From a bacterium (lineage in GTDB: Bacteria > Bacillota_I > Bacilli_A > RF39 > UBA660), in the NCBI GenBank assembly GCA_014845975.1, contig RKAN01000112.1, forward strand, positions 1 through 5,165: a DNA stretch of 5,165 nucleotides. Direction: 5' to 3'. Below the pieces are notes generated by a model. The model saw nothing but the letters and a program-made list of their open reading frames with translations, made no database searches and was not told where the DNA came from. Shown in pieces: positions 1 to 5,165 of this stretch. Position 1 is the first letter of the stretch, and every line of letters begins with the position of its first letter. The position numbers were made by a program, and so were the translations under genes.

Positions 1-1890
1 GGCTTATCAACAAGTATATTATTCTTTATGGTTTTTGTTTATATTATTTTTATAATTTTATGTATTGTTATTGCTATTATAAAAAATAAAGGAAAATTAC
101 AGTATAAAAAGTTTATTCCTCTATTAGCACTTATAATTTGTATTATATTGATGACAATTGTCAAGGTTTTTAATCCTGAAATAGTTTTACAAGGTTTTAT
201 TTTTACTTTTGTTGATTTAATTATGTATTTTACAATTGAAAATCCAGATATGAAGTTAATAAATGAGCTCAATATAGCCAAAGAACATGCCGAAAAAGCT
301 AACCGAGCAAAGACAGATTTTTTGTCTAGTATGTCTCATGAAATTAGAACACCATTAAATGCGATTGTAGGATTTTCCGAATGTATTGAACAAGCAAATA
401 CTCTAGATGAAGCAAAAGAAAATGCAAATGACATTATTACAGCTTCTAATACATTATTAGAAATAGTAAATGGTATTTTAGATATTTCAAAAATAGAAGC
501 AGGAAAAATAGAAATTACAAATTCTAATTATGATACAAGAGAATTATTTGAAAGTACTGCTAAATTAATACAAGCAAGAATTGGAGATAAGCCTTTAAAC
601 TTTAAAGTAGAAATTGCAGAAGATATTCCTGAAGTTTTGTATGGTGATAAATTTAATATCAAAAAAGTAATGATTAACTTACTTACTAATGCCGTAAAAT
701 ATACAGAATCAGGTTATGTAGATTTTAAAGTAACTTGTGTTAAAAGTAATAATATTTGTCGTTTAATTGTTGCCGTAGAAGATTCTGGTAGGGGAATTAA
801 GCCAAAAGATATTGATAAACTATTTACAAAATTTAATCGTTTTGATGAAGATCGAAATACCACAATAGAAGGTACCGGATTAGGCCTTGCCATTACAAAA
901 CAATTAGTAGAATTAATGAATGGAAAAATTGTTGTCCAAAGTGTTTATGGAAAAGGATCTAGATTTACCGTTGCAATAGATCAAAGAATCACTTTAGAAA
1001 CAAAAGAAAATATAAGACCAATAGAAACTAATTTAAATTTAGATTTGACAGGATCTAAAATACTAGTGGTAGATGATAACAAATTAAATTTAAAAGTTGC
1101 TTCAAAGATATTAAGTAATTATAAAGTATCTGTAGAAACTGCAGAAAGCGGTTTTGAGTGCATAGATTTAATTCATAAAGGAAATCATTATGATTTAATC
1201 TTACTAGATGATATGATGCCTAAAATGCGTGGCATAGAAGCTCTAAAAGAATTAAAAAAAGATACTAATTTTAAAATACCTACGATTGCCTTAACCGCAA
1301 ATGCCATTTCAGGAATGAAAGAGAAATATATTCAAGATGGTTTCGATGATTTCTTATCTAAGCCAATTGAAAAAGATGAGCTATATAAGGTTCTTTACCA
1401 ATATATATATTGCAATAAAAAACAAATTCCTAAAGAAGAAAAAGTAGAGTCGGTAGAAGAAAAAATAGAACCAGCAATCGAAAAAGAAGAACCAATAAAA
1501 ATAGAAAATTCTATTGATTTAACAGGCAAAAATATATTAATTGTAGATGATAATAATTTAAACATTAAAGTAGCAAGCAATTTAATAAAGAAATATGGAA
1601 CAACGATTGATTCTGTCAATAGTGGACAAGACTGCATTGATAAAATCAATAATGGTGCTACTTACGATCTAATATTCATGGATGATATGATGCCTAACAT
1701 GAGTGGAACAGAAACATTTCATCACTTAAAAGAAAATCCTAACTTTCATATTCCTGTATGTATGTTGACTGCAAATGCTATAGAGGGAATGAAAGAAAAT
1801 TACTTAAAAGAAGGATTTGACGATTATATGTCAAAACCAATTGATAAAAGTGAACTAGAAAGAGTTTTAGTAAAATTTCTAAAAAAATAA
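1..1890 (+). CDS. Hybrid sensor histidine kinase with two receiver domains (5'-truncated by window edge)
   Basis: A membrane sensor kinase that should autophosphorylate on histidine and pass the phosphate to its own receivers. The frame is open from base 1, with no stop before the first ATG at 28. Hydrophobic sequence also runs across that ATG, so the true start lies upstream; residues here are counted from base 1. Hydrophobic segments lie at about 5-27, 38-55 and 61-78, probably the end of a multi-pass sensor. A charged helix (about 85-105) leads into HisKA, with SHEIRTPLNAIVG and phospho-His113 (codon at 337). The HATPase domain (about 212-327) has the N box (Asn230), DSGRGI (Asp261) and GTGLGLAI (291-298). 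REC1 (about 353-470) has Asp403, Thr432 and Lys454. A Glu/Lys-rich linker (about 471-505) precedes REC2 (about 510-627), with Asp561, Thr590 and Lys612. All catalytic residues are present. No Hpt or DNA-binding domain follows, so the final phosphate acceptor is elsewhere. The signal sensed is unknown. Confidence 0.94.
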   Translation, partial: GLSTSILFFMVFVYIIFIILCIVIAIIKNKGKLQYKKFIPLLALIICIILMTIVKVFNPEIVLQGFIFTFVDLIMYFTIENPDMKLINELNIAKEHAEKANRAKTDFLSSMSHEIRTPLNAIVGFSECIEQANTLDEAKENANDIITASNTLLEIVNGILDISKIEAGKIEITNSNYDTRELFESTAKLIQARIGDKPLNFKVEIAEDIPEVLYGDKFNIKKVMINLLTNAVKYTESGYVDFKVTCVKSNNICRLIVAVEDSGRGIKPKDIDKLFTKFNRFDEDRNTTIEGTGLGLAITKQLVELMNGKIVVQSVYGKGSRFTVAIDQRITLETKENIRPIETNLNLDLTGSKILVVDDNKLNLKVASKILSNYKVSVETAESGFECIDLIHKGNHYDLILLDDMMPKMRGIEALKELKKDTNFKIPTIALTANAISGMKEKYIQDGFDDFLSKPIEKDELYKVLYQYIYCNKKQIPKEEKVESVEEKIEPAIEKEEPIKIENSIDLTGKNILIVDDNNLNIKVASNLIKKYGTTIDSVNSGQDCIDKINNGATYDLIFMDDMMPNMSGTETFHHLKENPNFHIPVCMLTANAIEGMKENYLKEGFDDYMSKPIDKSELERVLVKFLKK

Positions 1891-1912
1891 GCTATTTAAG
1901 CTTATTTTTTTT
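1881..1912. terminator. Probable bidirectional intrinsic terminator overlapping the kinase stop codon
   Basis: Bases 1881-1893 pair with 1899-1911 to give a 13-bp stem around a 5-base loop (1894-1898). The left arm begins with seven A and the right arm ends in a run of eight T (1905-1912), so each strand reads hairpin then U-tract. The kinase stop TAA (1888-1890) lies inside the left arm. The position suits the end of the kinase gene on the plus strand and of the small minus-strand gene, whose stop lies 47 bases away. Only three pairs are G-C, so efficiency is uncertain. Confidence 0.65.
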
Positions 1913-1958
1913 ATTAATATTATACTATAAAGAGTGTAGTGAAATCGAAAAAACAACT

Positions 1959-2111
1959 TTATTTTTTCTCCTTATAGCTGTCACACATTGTATTTTCTTT
2001 TTCTCCACATCCATGACAATTGCAAACTTTAATAGCTTTTAAATTACATTCGTCACAGTCACAATTACAATGCTCACAATCATGAACATTACATTTGATT
2101 TTTTGTTCCAT
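1959..2111 (-). CDS. Small cysteine-rich DUF1540-type protein (50 aa)
   Basis: A 50-residue minus-strand ORF with 10 Cys (7, 12, 15, 17, 19, 22, 30, 32, 35, 43) and 3 His (10, 14, 33). It starts at ATG 2111-2109 and ends at TAA 1961-1959. A strong Shine-Dalgarno GAGGTG (2122-2117), five bases before the ATG, fixes the start and makes this a real gene rather than chance. The layout fits DUF1540 from memory: IKCNVxxC near the N-terminus, a cysteine followed by xLKAIKV in the middle, and MCDSYK at the end. The usual variable middle is here a dense CxCxCxxC cluster. The cysteines suggest metal binding, but the family has no established function. There is no signal peptide or membrane segment, so it is probably cytoplasmic. 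It is transcribed away from the dehydratase-like operon and towards the kinase, with which it shares a terminator. Being a gene is near certain; the family call is good but made by eye. Confidence 0.82.
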   Translation of the reverse strand: MEQKIKCNVHDCEHCNCDCDECNLKAIKVCNCHGCGEKENTMCDSYKEKK

Positions 2112-2197
2112 TCTTTCACCTCATTACTATTTTTGTCAAAATAACATCTTTTATACATAAAGAGTAATTTTTAAAATAATATTATTTAGGTGATGCT
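2112..2197. promoter_or_regulatory. Divergent intergenic region with weak promoter candidates
   Basis: These 86 bases separate the minus-strand small gene from the plus-strand operon and must hold promoters for one or both unless they are read from further away. Plus strand: TAAAAT at 2172-2177 resembles a -10 box and would give a leader of only about a dozen bases, but its -35 is poor. Minus strand: TATAAA (2155-2150) resembles a -10, again with a poor -35. A TTGTCA at 2133-2138 sits too close to the nearby -10-like TATACA (2152-2157, 13-base spacer). A short perfect dyad, TTTTG-T-CAAAA, lies at 2131-2141. The AT bias makes all of these matches weak evidence, and no single promoter can be fixed. 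Confidence 0.35.
2117..2122 (-). promoter_or_regulatory. Ribosome binding site of the small cysteine-rich gene
   Basis: On the minus strand this reads GAGGTG, followed by AAAGA and then ATG at 2111. The match to the 16S anti-Shine-Dalgarno and the 5-base spacing are both good. It decides the start and supports coding for an ORF of only 50 codons. Confidence 0.8.
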
Positions 2198-3115
2198 ATG
2201 AACAAGATAAAAATAGGAATACCAAGAAGTTTATATTACTATTATTATGGAGATTTAATGAAAAATTTTTTTGAAAATTTAAACTGTGAAATTATAATTT
2301 CTCCACCAACTACAAAAGAAATTATGAATGAAGGAATTCAGTATGCCTATGATGAAATGTGTTTAGCATTAAAAAATTATATTGGGCATGTCAGTTATTT
2401 AAAAGATAAATGTGATTATATTGTAATACCTAGAATTGATAATTTTGGAAGCAATGATCAAACTTGTACTAATTTTTTAAGTACTTACGATATTATTCAT
2501 AATTTATTTAAAACTCCTATTATTAATTATAATGTAGATTATGAACATAAAGAAACAGAAGAATTAGGATTTATTCAAATGGGAGAAAGTTTAAATTTTA
2601 CAAAAAAACAGAGTAAACAAGCATATTTAAAAGCAAAAATTGATACAATGAATCAATTAGAAAAAAGAATTCGTAAAAACTGCTATCAATTAAAAACCAA
2701 TCAAATTAAAATTTTAGTAGTAGGACATGCGTATAATGTGGAAGATAGTTATATTGGAAAACCCATTTTAAAAATGTTAGAAGATATGGGAGTTCATCTA
2801 ATTTATAGTAACCTTTTACCTCCTGATAAAACAAATCGTTATAGTAAAAAAATATCGAAAGACTTATATTTCAAATATAATAAAGAAAATATAGGAGCTA
2901 TTGAAATGATTAAAAGACAAATCGATGGAGTTTTATTTTTTACTGTATTTCCTTGTGGACCAGATTCTTTAGCAAATGAACTTGCAATTCGAAAAATAAA
3001 TCTTCCTTATTTAAATTTAATCATAGATGATTTGGATAGTCTAACAGGATTTGAAACAAGGATTGAAAGCTTTATTGATATGATCAAAGAAAGGAAGAAA
3101 ATATGTCAAAAGTAA
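2198..3115 (+). CDS. DUF2229-type acyl-CoA dehydratase activase-related protein
   Basis: 305 residues, first gene of the operon. The start is set by AGGTG at 2188-2192, five bases before the ATG. The N-terminus KIGIPRSLYYYYYGDL, then ISPPT (35-39), DEMCLALK (52-59), the GHAYNVEDSYIG block (176-187), FPCGPDSL (251-258) and the C-terminal TGFETRIESFIDMI match the DUF2229/COG3580 family. That family is related to the subunits of 2-hydroxyacyl-CoA dehydratases and is often found fused to activase domains. Cys55, Cys90 and Cys253 sit in the conserved blocks and are the likely ligands of an iron-sulfur cluster (inference). Cys30, Cys72, Cys162 and Cys303 look incidental. There is no signal peptide or membrane segment, so it should act in the cytoplasm. 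It probably pairs with the next protein and receives electrons from the activase made by the third gene. Its substrate is unknown; calling it a 2-hydroxyglutaryl-CoA dehydratase subunit would go too far. Confidence 0.9.
   Translation: MNKIKIGIPRSLYYYYYGDLMKNFFENLNCEIIISPPTTKEIMNEGIQYAYDEMCLALKNYIGHVSYLKDKCDYIVIPRIDNFGSNDQTCTNFLSTYDIIHNLFKTPIINYNVDYEHKETEELGFIQMGESLNFTKKQSKQAYLKAKIDTMNQLEKRIRKNCYQLKTNQIKILVVGHAYNVEDSYIGKPILKMLEDMGVHLIYSNLLPPDKTNRYSKKISKDLYFKYNKENIGAIEMIKRQIDGVLFFTVFPCGPDSLANELAIRKINLPYLNLIIDDLDSLTGFETRIESFIDMIKERKKICQK
3092..3105 (+). promoter_or_regulatory. Ribosome binding site embedded in the upstream gene's Arg-Lys-Lys codons
   Basis: AGGAAGAAAATATG codes for Arg-Lys-Lys near the C-terminus of the first operon gene and also supplies the Shine-Dalgarno and ATG (3103) of the second. 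The genes overlap by 13 bases in different frames, so translation is probably coupled. The same arrangement recurs at 4153-4165. Confidence 0.75.
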
Positions 3116-4188
3116 TCGCATTTCCACAAATGGGAAATTATAGCATTCCAATTAATTATTTTTTAAAACATACTGTAAATTCTGAAATTATGGATCCTCC
3201 TAAGATTACAAGTAAAACAATAGAACTTGGAAATAAACATAGTCCAGAATTTGTATGTACGCCTTTTAAATATACACTAGGAACAATGATCGAATGTTTA
3301 GATAATGGAGCAACAGTTATCGCACAAGCAGGTGGAGGTTGTAGATATGGTTACTATAGTGAATTACAAGAAGAAATTTTAAAAGAACTTGGATATCAAT
3401 TTACAATGGTAAATTTTGTAACAGAAGGAAAAACAAAATTGAAAAAAATCAAACAAGAATTTTTAAAACTCGAACCACATCCTAATATTTTTAAAATTAT
3501 TTATTATGGGGTTATTACTCGTTATATGATTCAATATATGGATTTATTAGATGATTATGTAAGACAAAACATAGGATTTGAAGTAGAAAAAGGATCTTTT
3601 GAAAAAGAAATGAATAAAATTTTAAATCATTTTAAAAACGTAACTACATTTAGAGAATTAAAATTGACTTATAAAAGAGGACTTAAAACGCTGAAAAAAA
3701 TCAAAATAAATAAGCCTAAAAATTGCTTGAAAGTAGGAATTATTGGTGAATTATATACAATCATGGAACCATTTTCCAATTATTTTTTAGAAAAACAATT
3801 GGCTGAATTTCATATTGAGGTAAAACGATTTACAAATGTAGAGTATCTCCTCTTCCAAAAGAGCAAAAAAATTAAAATGTATTTAAAAAATGTAAAAGAA
3901 TATATTCGATATAAAATGGGAGCAGATGCAGCTGATAATATTGCTAGAGCTAAGTACTTATGTCAAAACAATTATGATGGAATTATTCATATTAAGTCTA
4001 GCTTTTGTACACCAGAGATAGGTGCTATGCCTATTATTAACAAAGTCTGCCAGGATTATCATGTACCAGTAATCTTTTTTTCATTTGATGCGAATACAAG
4101 TGAAACGGGAATTAAAACAAGACTAGAAGCTTTTTATGATATGATAGAAATGAGGAAGAAAAATGAAAGCATGTTATCTAGGAGTTGA
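3103..4188 (+). CDS. 2-hydroxyacyl-CoA dehydratase (HgdB-like fold) related protein, COG3581 type
   Basis: 361 residues, middle gene of the operon, starting inside the end of the gene before it. Blocks that identify it: the N-terminal AFPQMGNYSIP, SPEFVCTPFKYTLG (47-60), AQAGGGCRYGYY (74-85), GIIGELYTIMEPFSNYFLE (212-230), HIKSSFCTPE (296-305) and the C-terminal ETGIKTRLEAFYDMI. These fit the uncharacterised dehydratase-like proteins that accompany DUF2229. Cys52, Cys80 and Cys302 fall in the conserved blocks, in the same order as the three cluster-binding cysteines of HgdA/HgdB-type subunits, so a [4Fe-4S] cluster or half of a larger cluster is likely (inference). Its C-terminal TRxExFxDMI is shared with the preceding protein, which suggests that the two are distant paralogues forming a heterodimer. 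Cytoplasmic. A TGA stop at 4186-4188 ends it at the expected family length. Reaction and substrate are not known. Confidence 0.88.
   Translation: MSKVIAFPQMGNYSIPINYFLKHTVNSEIMDPPKITSKTIELGNKHSPEFVCTPFKYTLGTMIECLDNGATVIAQAGGGCRYGYYSELQEEILKELGYQFTMVNFVTEGKTKLKKIKQEFLKLEPHPNIFKIIYYGVITRYMIQYMDLLDDYVRQNIGFEVEKGSFEKEMNKILNHFKNVTTFRELKLTYKRGLKTLKKIKINKPKNCLKVGIIGELYTIMEPFSNYFLEKQLAEFHIEVKRFTNVEYLLFQKSKKIKMYLKNVKEYIRYKMGADAADNIARAKYLCQNNYDGIIHIKSSFCTPEIGAMPIINKVCQDYHVPVIFFSFDANTSETGIKTRLEAFYDMIEMRKKNESMLSRS
4153..4165 (+). promoter_or_regulatory. Ribosome binding site embedded in the upstream gene's Arg-Lys-Lys codons
   Basis: AGGAAGAAAAATG codes for Arg-Lys-Lys of the second operon gene and also forms the Shine-Dalgarno and ATG (4163) of the activase gene. 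The overlap is 26 bases in a different frame. The site is almost identical to that at 3092-3105, and both imply coupled translation of the three proteins. Confidence 0.75.
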
Positions 4189-5107
4189 TATTGGCTCTAT
4201 TTCTACAAAAGGAGTTATTATAGATGAAAAAAATAATATCATTACATCTTCTTATATTTGGACGGAAGGAAATCCAATTGAAGCTGTAAAAAAATTAATT
4301 CAAATATTAAAAAATAATTTACCTCAAAATTATATACTAAAAGGAATTGGCACGACCGGATCTGCTAGAAAATTGATTGGCCTAATGCTAAATGCAAATG
4401 TAGTAAAAAATGAAATTACAGCACATGCAGTAGGAACTAGTTTTCTTTATCCAGATGTTCATACAATTTTAGAAATAGGTGGCCAGGATTCTAAAATTAT
4501 TTTATTAAATAATGGAATTATTACTGATTATTCTATGAATACTCTTTGTGCTGCAGGAACAGGTGCTTTTTTATCTAGTCAAGCAGAAAGACTGAAAATT
4601 CCTATAGAAGAATTTTCTAATATGGCTTTAACATCTAATAATCCAGTTAAAATTGCTGCTAGATGTACTGTATTTGCTGAATCTGATTTAATTCATAAAA
4701 CTCAAATTGGTTATCAAAAACAAGATATTGTAGCGGGATTATGTAAAAGTATTGTTCAAAATTATTTAAATAATGTTGGAAAAGGTAAGAAAATAAAACC
4801 GCCGATTGTATTTCAGGGTGGAGTTAGTAAAAATAAAGGAGTAAAAAAATATTTTGAAGAAATATTACAAGAACAAGTAATTGTAGACTCTAATAGCCAT
4901 TTAATGGGGGCATTAGGAATCGCTATACTGGCTCATCAAAATGAAAGTGATAAAACTTTTGATTTAGATTTACAAGAAATTAAGTTTGAAACAAAAGGTA
5001 TGGAATGTGCAAGATGTGCGAATAATTGTGAAATTTTAAAGATCATGAAAAACGACGAACTAGTGGATGTATGGGGAAGTAAATGTGGTAGAAGTTTCAC
5101 AAAATAA
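4163..5107 (+). CDS. ATP-dependent acyl-CoA dehydratase activase (BadF/BadG/BcrA/BcrD family, HgdC-like)
   Basis: 314 residues, last gene of the operon. This family hydrolyses ATP to drive one low-potential electron onto an iron-sulfur partner enzyme. The ASKHA fold is clear: phosphate loop GVDIGSISTKG (7-17), GIGTTGSARK (61-70), EIGGQDSK (104-111), and adenosine-side FQGGVSKNKG (217-226). The cluster-binding cysteines are Cys129 in MNTLCAAGTGAFL and Cys168 in AARCTVFAESDL; in HgdC the matching pair holds one [4Fe-4S] cluster between two monomers, so a homodimer is expected. It is longer than a minimal activase of about 260 residues because of a tail with CxxCxxxC (Cys281, 284, 288) and Cys308, probably a further metal or iron-sulfur site. 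A similar motif joins the activase part to DUF2229 in the large fused proteins. Only one activase domain is present. The family assignment is secure, whereas the partner is inferred from the operon and the substrate is unknown. Confidence 0.95.
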   Translation: MKACYLGVDIGSISTKGVIIDEKNNIITSSYIWTEGNPIEAVKKLIQILKNNLPQNYILKGIGTTGSARKLIGLMLNANVVKNEITAHAVGTSFLYPDVHTILEIGGQDSKIILLNNGIITDYSMNTLCAAGTGAFLSSQAERLKIPIEEFSNMALTSNNPVKIAARCTVFAESDLIHKTQIGYQKQDIVAGLCKSIVQNYLNNVGKGKKIKPPIVFQGGVSKNKGVKKYFEEILQEQVIVDSNSHLMGALGIAILAHQNESDKTFDLDLQEIKFETKGMECARCANNCEILKIMKNDELVDVWGSKCGRSFTK

Positions 5108-5110
5108 TCA

Positions 5111-5139
5111 TTGTAAATAGCTATTTTGAAGTGTATAAT
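5111..5139 (+). promoter_or_regulatory. Sigma-A-type promoter for a gene starting at or beyond the right edge
   Basis: TTGTAA (5111-5116), a 17-base spacer and a perfect TATAAT (5134-5139) make the best promoter in the window. It starts only four bases after the activase stop, with predicted transcription start near 5146. The next gene is therefore likely to have its own promoter rather than depend on the operon. A perfect 12-bp palindrome (5115-5126) runs from the end of the -35 into the spacer, where a repressor could bind. Confidence 0.7.
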
Positions 5140-5153
5140 GTTAAGTTGTATGT

Positions 5154-5159
5154 GGGGTG
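5154..5159 (+). promoter_or_regulatory. Ribosome binding site of a downstream gene cut by the window edge
   Basis: GGGGTG, followed by ATGATC to the last base. The ATG at 5160 directly abuts the site and is too close to serve as a start. By analogy with GGTGATG then CT then ATG at 2198, the real start probably lies within a few bases past 5165. The leader would be only about 20 bases. Confidence 0.55.
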
Positions 5160-5165
5160 ATGATC

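Noticed and set aside
28..30. ATG at 28 as the true start of the kinase
   Set aside because: The frame is open to base 1 and the hydrophobic segment runs through this methionine. There is no Shine-Dalgarno before it, so the gene most likely starts upstream of the window.
39..281. Minus-strand ORF of 80 codons
   Set aside because: It lies opposite the membrane segments of the kinase. Its apparent hydrophobicity is the mirror of AT-rich membrane codons; there is no recognisable domain, and the plus strand is clearly coding.
1395..1649. Minus-strand ORF of 84 codons
   Set aside because: It lies opposite the kinase linker and second receiver domain, which are plainly coding on the plus strand. 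The protein is low-complexity with no known family.
1924..1940. Small hairpin ACTATA-loop-TGTAGT between the kinase and the cysteine-rich gene
   Set aside because: Only six pairs including one wobble, and no T-run on either side that would make it a terminator. The hairpin at 1881-1912 explains termination better.
2198..5107. Calling the operon a 2-hydroxyglutaryl-CoA dehydratase (hgdABC) of glutamate fermentation
   Set aside because: The two larger proteins match the DUF2229/COG3581-type relatives rather than HgdA/HgdB, and no glutaconate CoA-transferase or 2-hydroxyglutarate dehydrogenase is visible in the window.
5115..5126. Terminator for the operon
   Set aside because: The palindrome has no loop and no following T-tract, and it lies inside a promoter. 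No intrinsic terminator for the operon is visible before the window ends.
1..5165. CRISPR array, tRNA, rRNA, insertion sequence or riboswitch
   Set aside because: Reading the sequence showed no regularly spaced repeats, cloverleaf, transposase, terminal inverted repeats or long structured leader. The intergenic spaces are all too short for most of these.

Overview
The window is strongly AT-rich (G+C clearly below one third by eye, not counted). It uses A/T-ending codons, AGA for most arginines, and good Shine-Dalgarno sites of the AGGAGG/AGGTG type. This suggests a low-G+C anaerobic Bacillota, probably a gut bacterium of the Clostridia or of the Mollicutes-like Bacilli. TGA appears as a normal stop in one gene and both recognisable tryptophans there are TGG, so nothing points to a recoded TGA.

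Layout. Bases 1-1890 (+) hold the 3' part of a membrane-bound hybrid histidine kinase: membrane segments, HisKA, HATPase, then two receiver domains in tandem. Its reading frame is open at the left edge, so the N-terminus lies outside the window. A hairpin with A- and T-tracts overlaps its stop codon and probably ends transcription from both sides. Bases 1959-2111 (-) encode a 50-residue cysteine-rich protein that fits the DUF1540 pattern. An 86-base divergent spacer follows.

Bases 2198-5107 (+) form a tight three-gene operon with 13- and 26-base overlaps. Its products are a DUF2229-type protein, a second protein of the 2-hydroxyacyl-CoA dehydratase (HgdB-like) fold, and an ATP-dependent activase of the BadF/BadG/BcrA/BcrD (HgdC) family with an added C-terminal cysteine motif. 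The last 58 bases carry a good sigma-A-type promoter and a ribosome binding site for a gene that begins at or just past the right edge.

How the genes fit together. The activase should hydrolyse ATP to push a low-potential electron from its [4Fe-4S] cluster onto an iron-sulfur partner. The two upstream proteins each have three well-placed cysteines and are the obvious partners. In many Clostridia the same parts are fused into one very large protein; here they are three separate genes. The substrate is unknown, and no CoA-transferase, acyl-CoA dehydrogenase or ordinary dehydratase pair is visible here. This uncharacterised reductase-like module, with a divergent cysteine-rich small protein beside it, is the most interesting content of the window.
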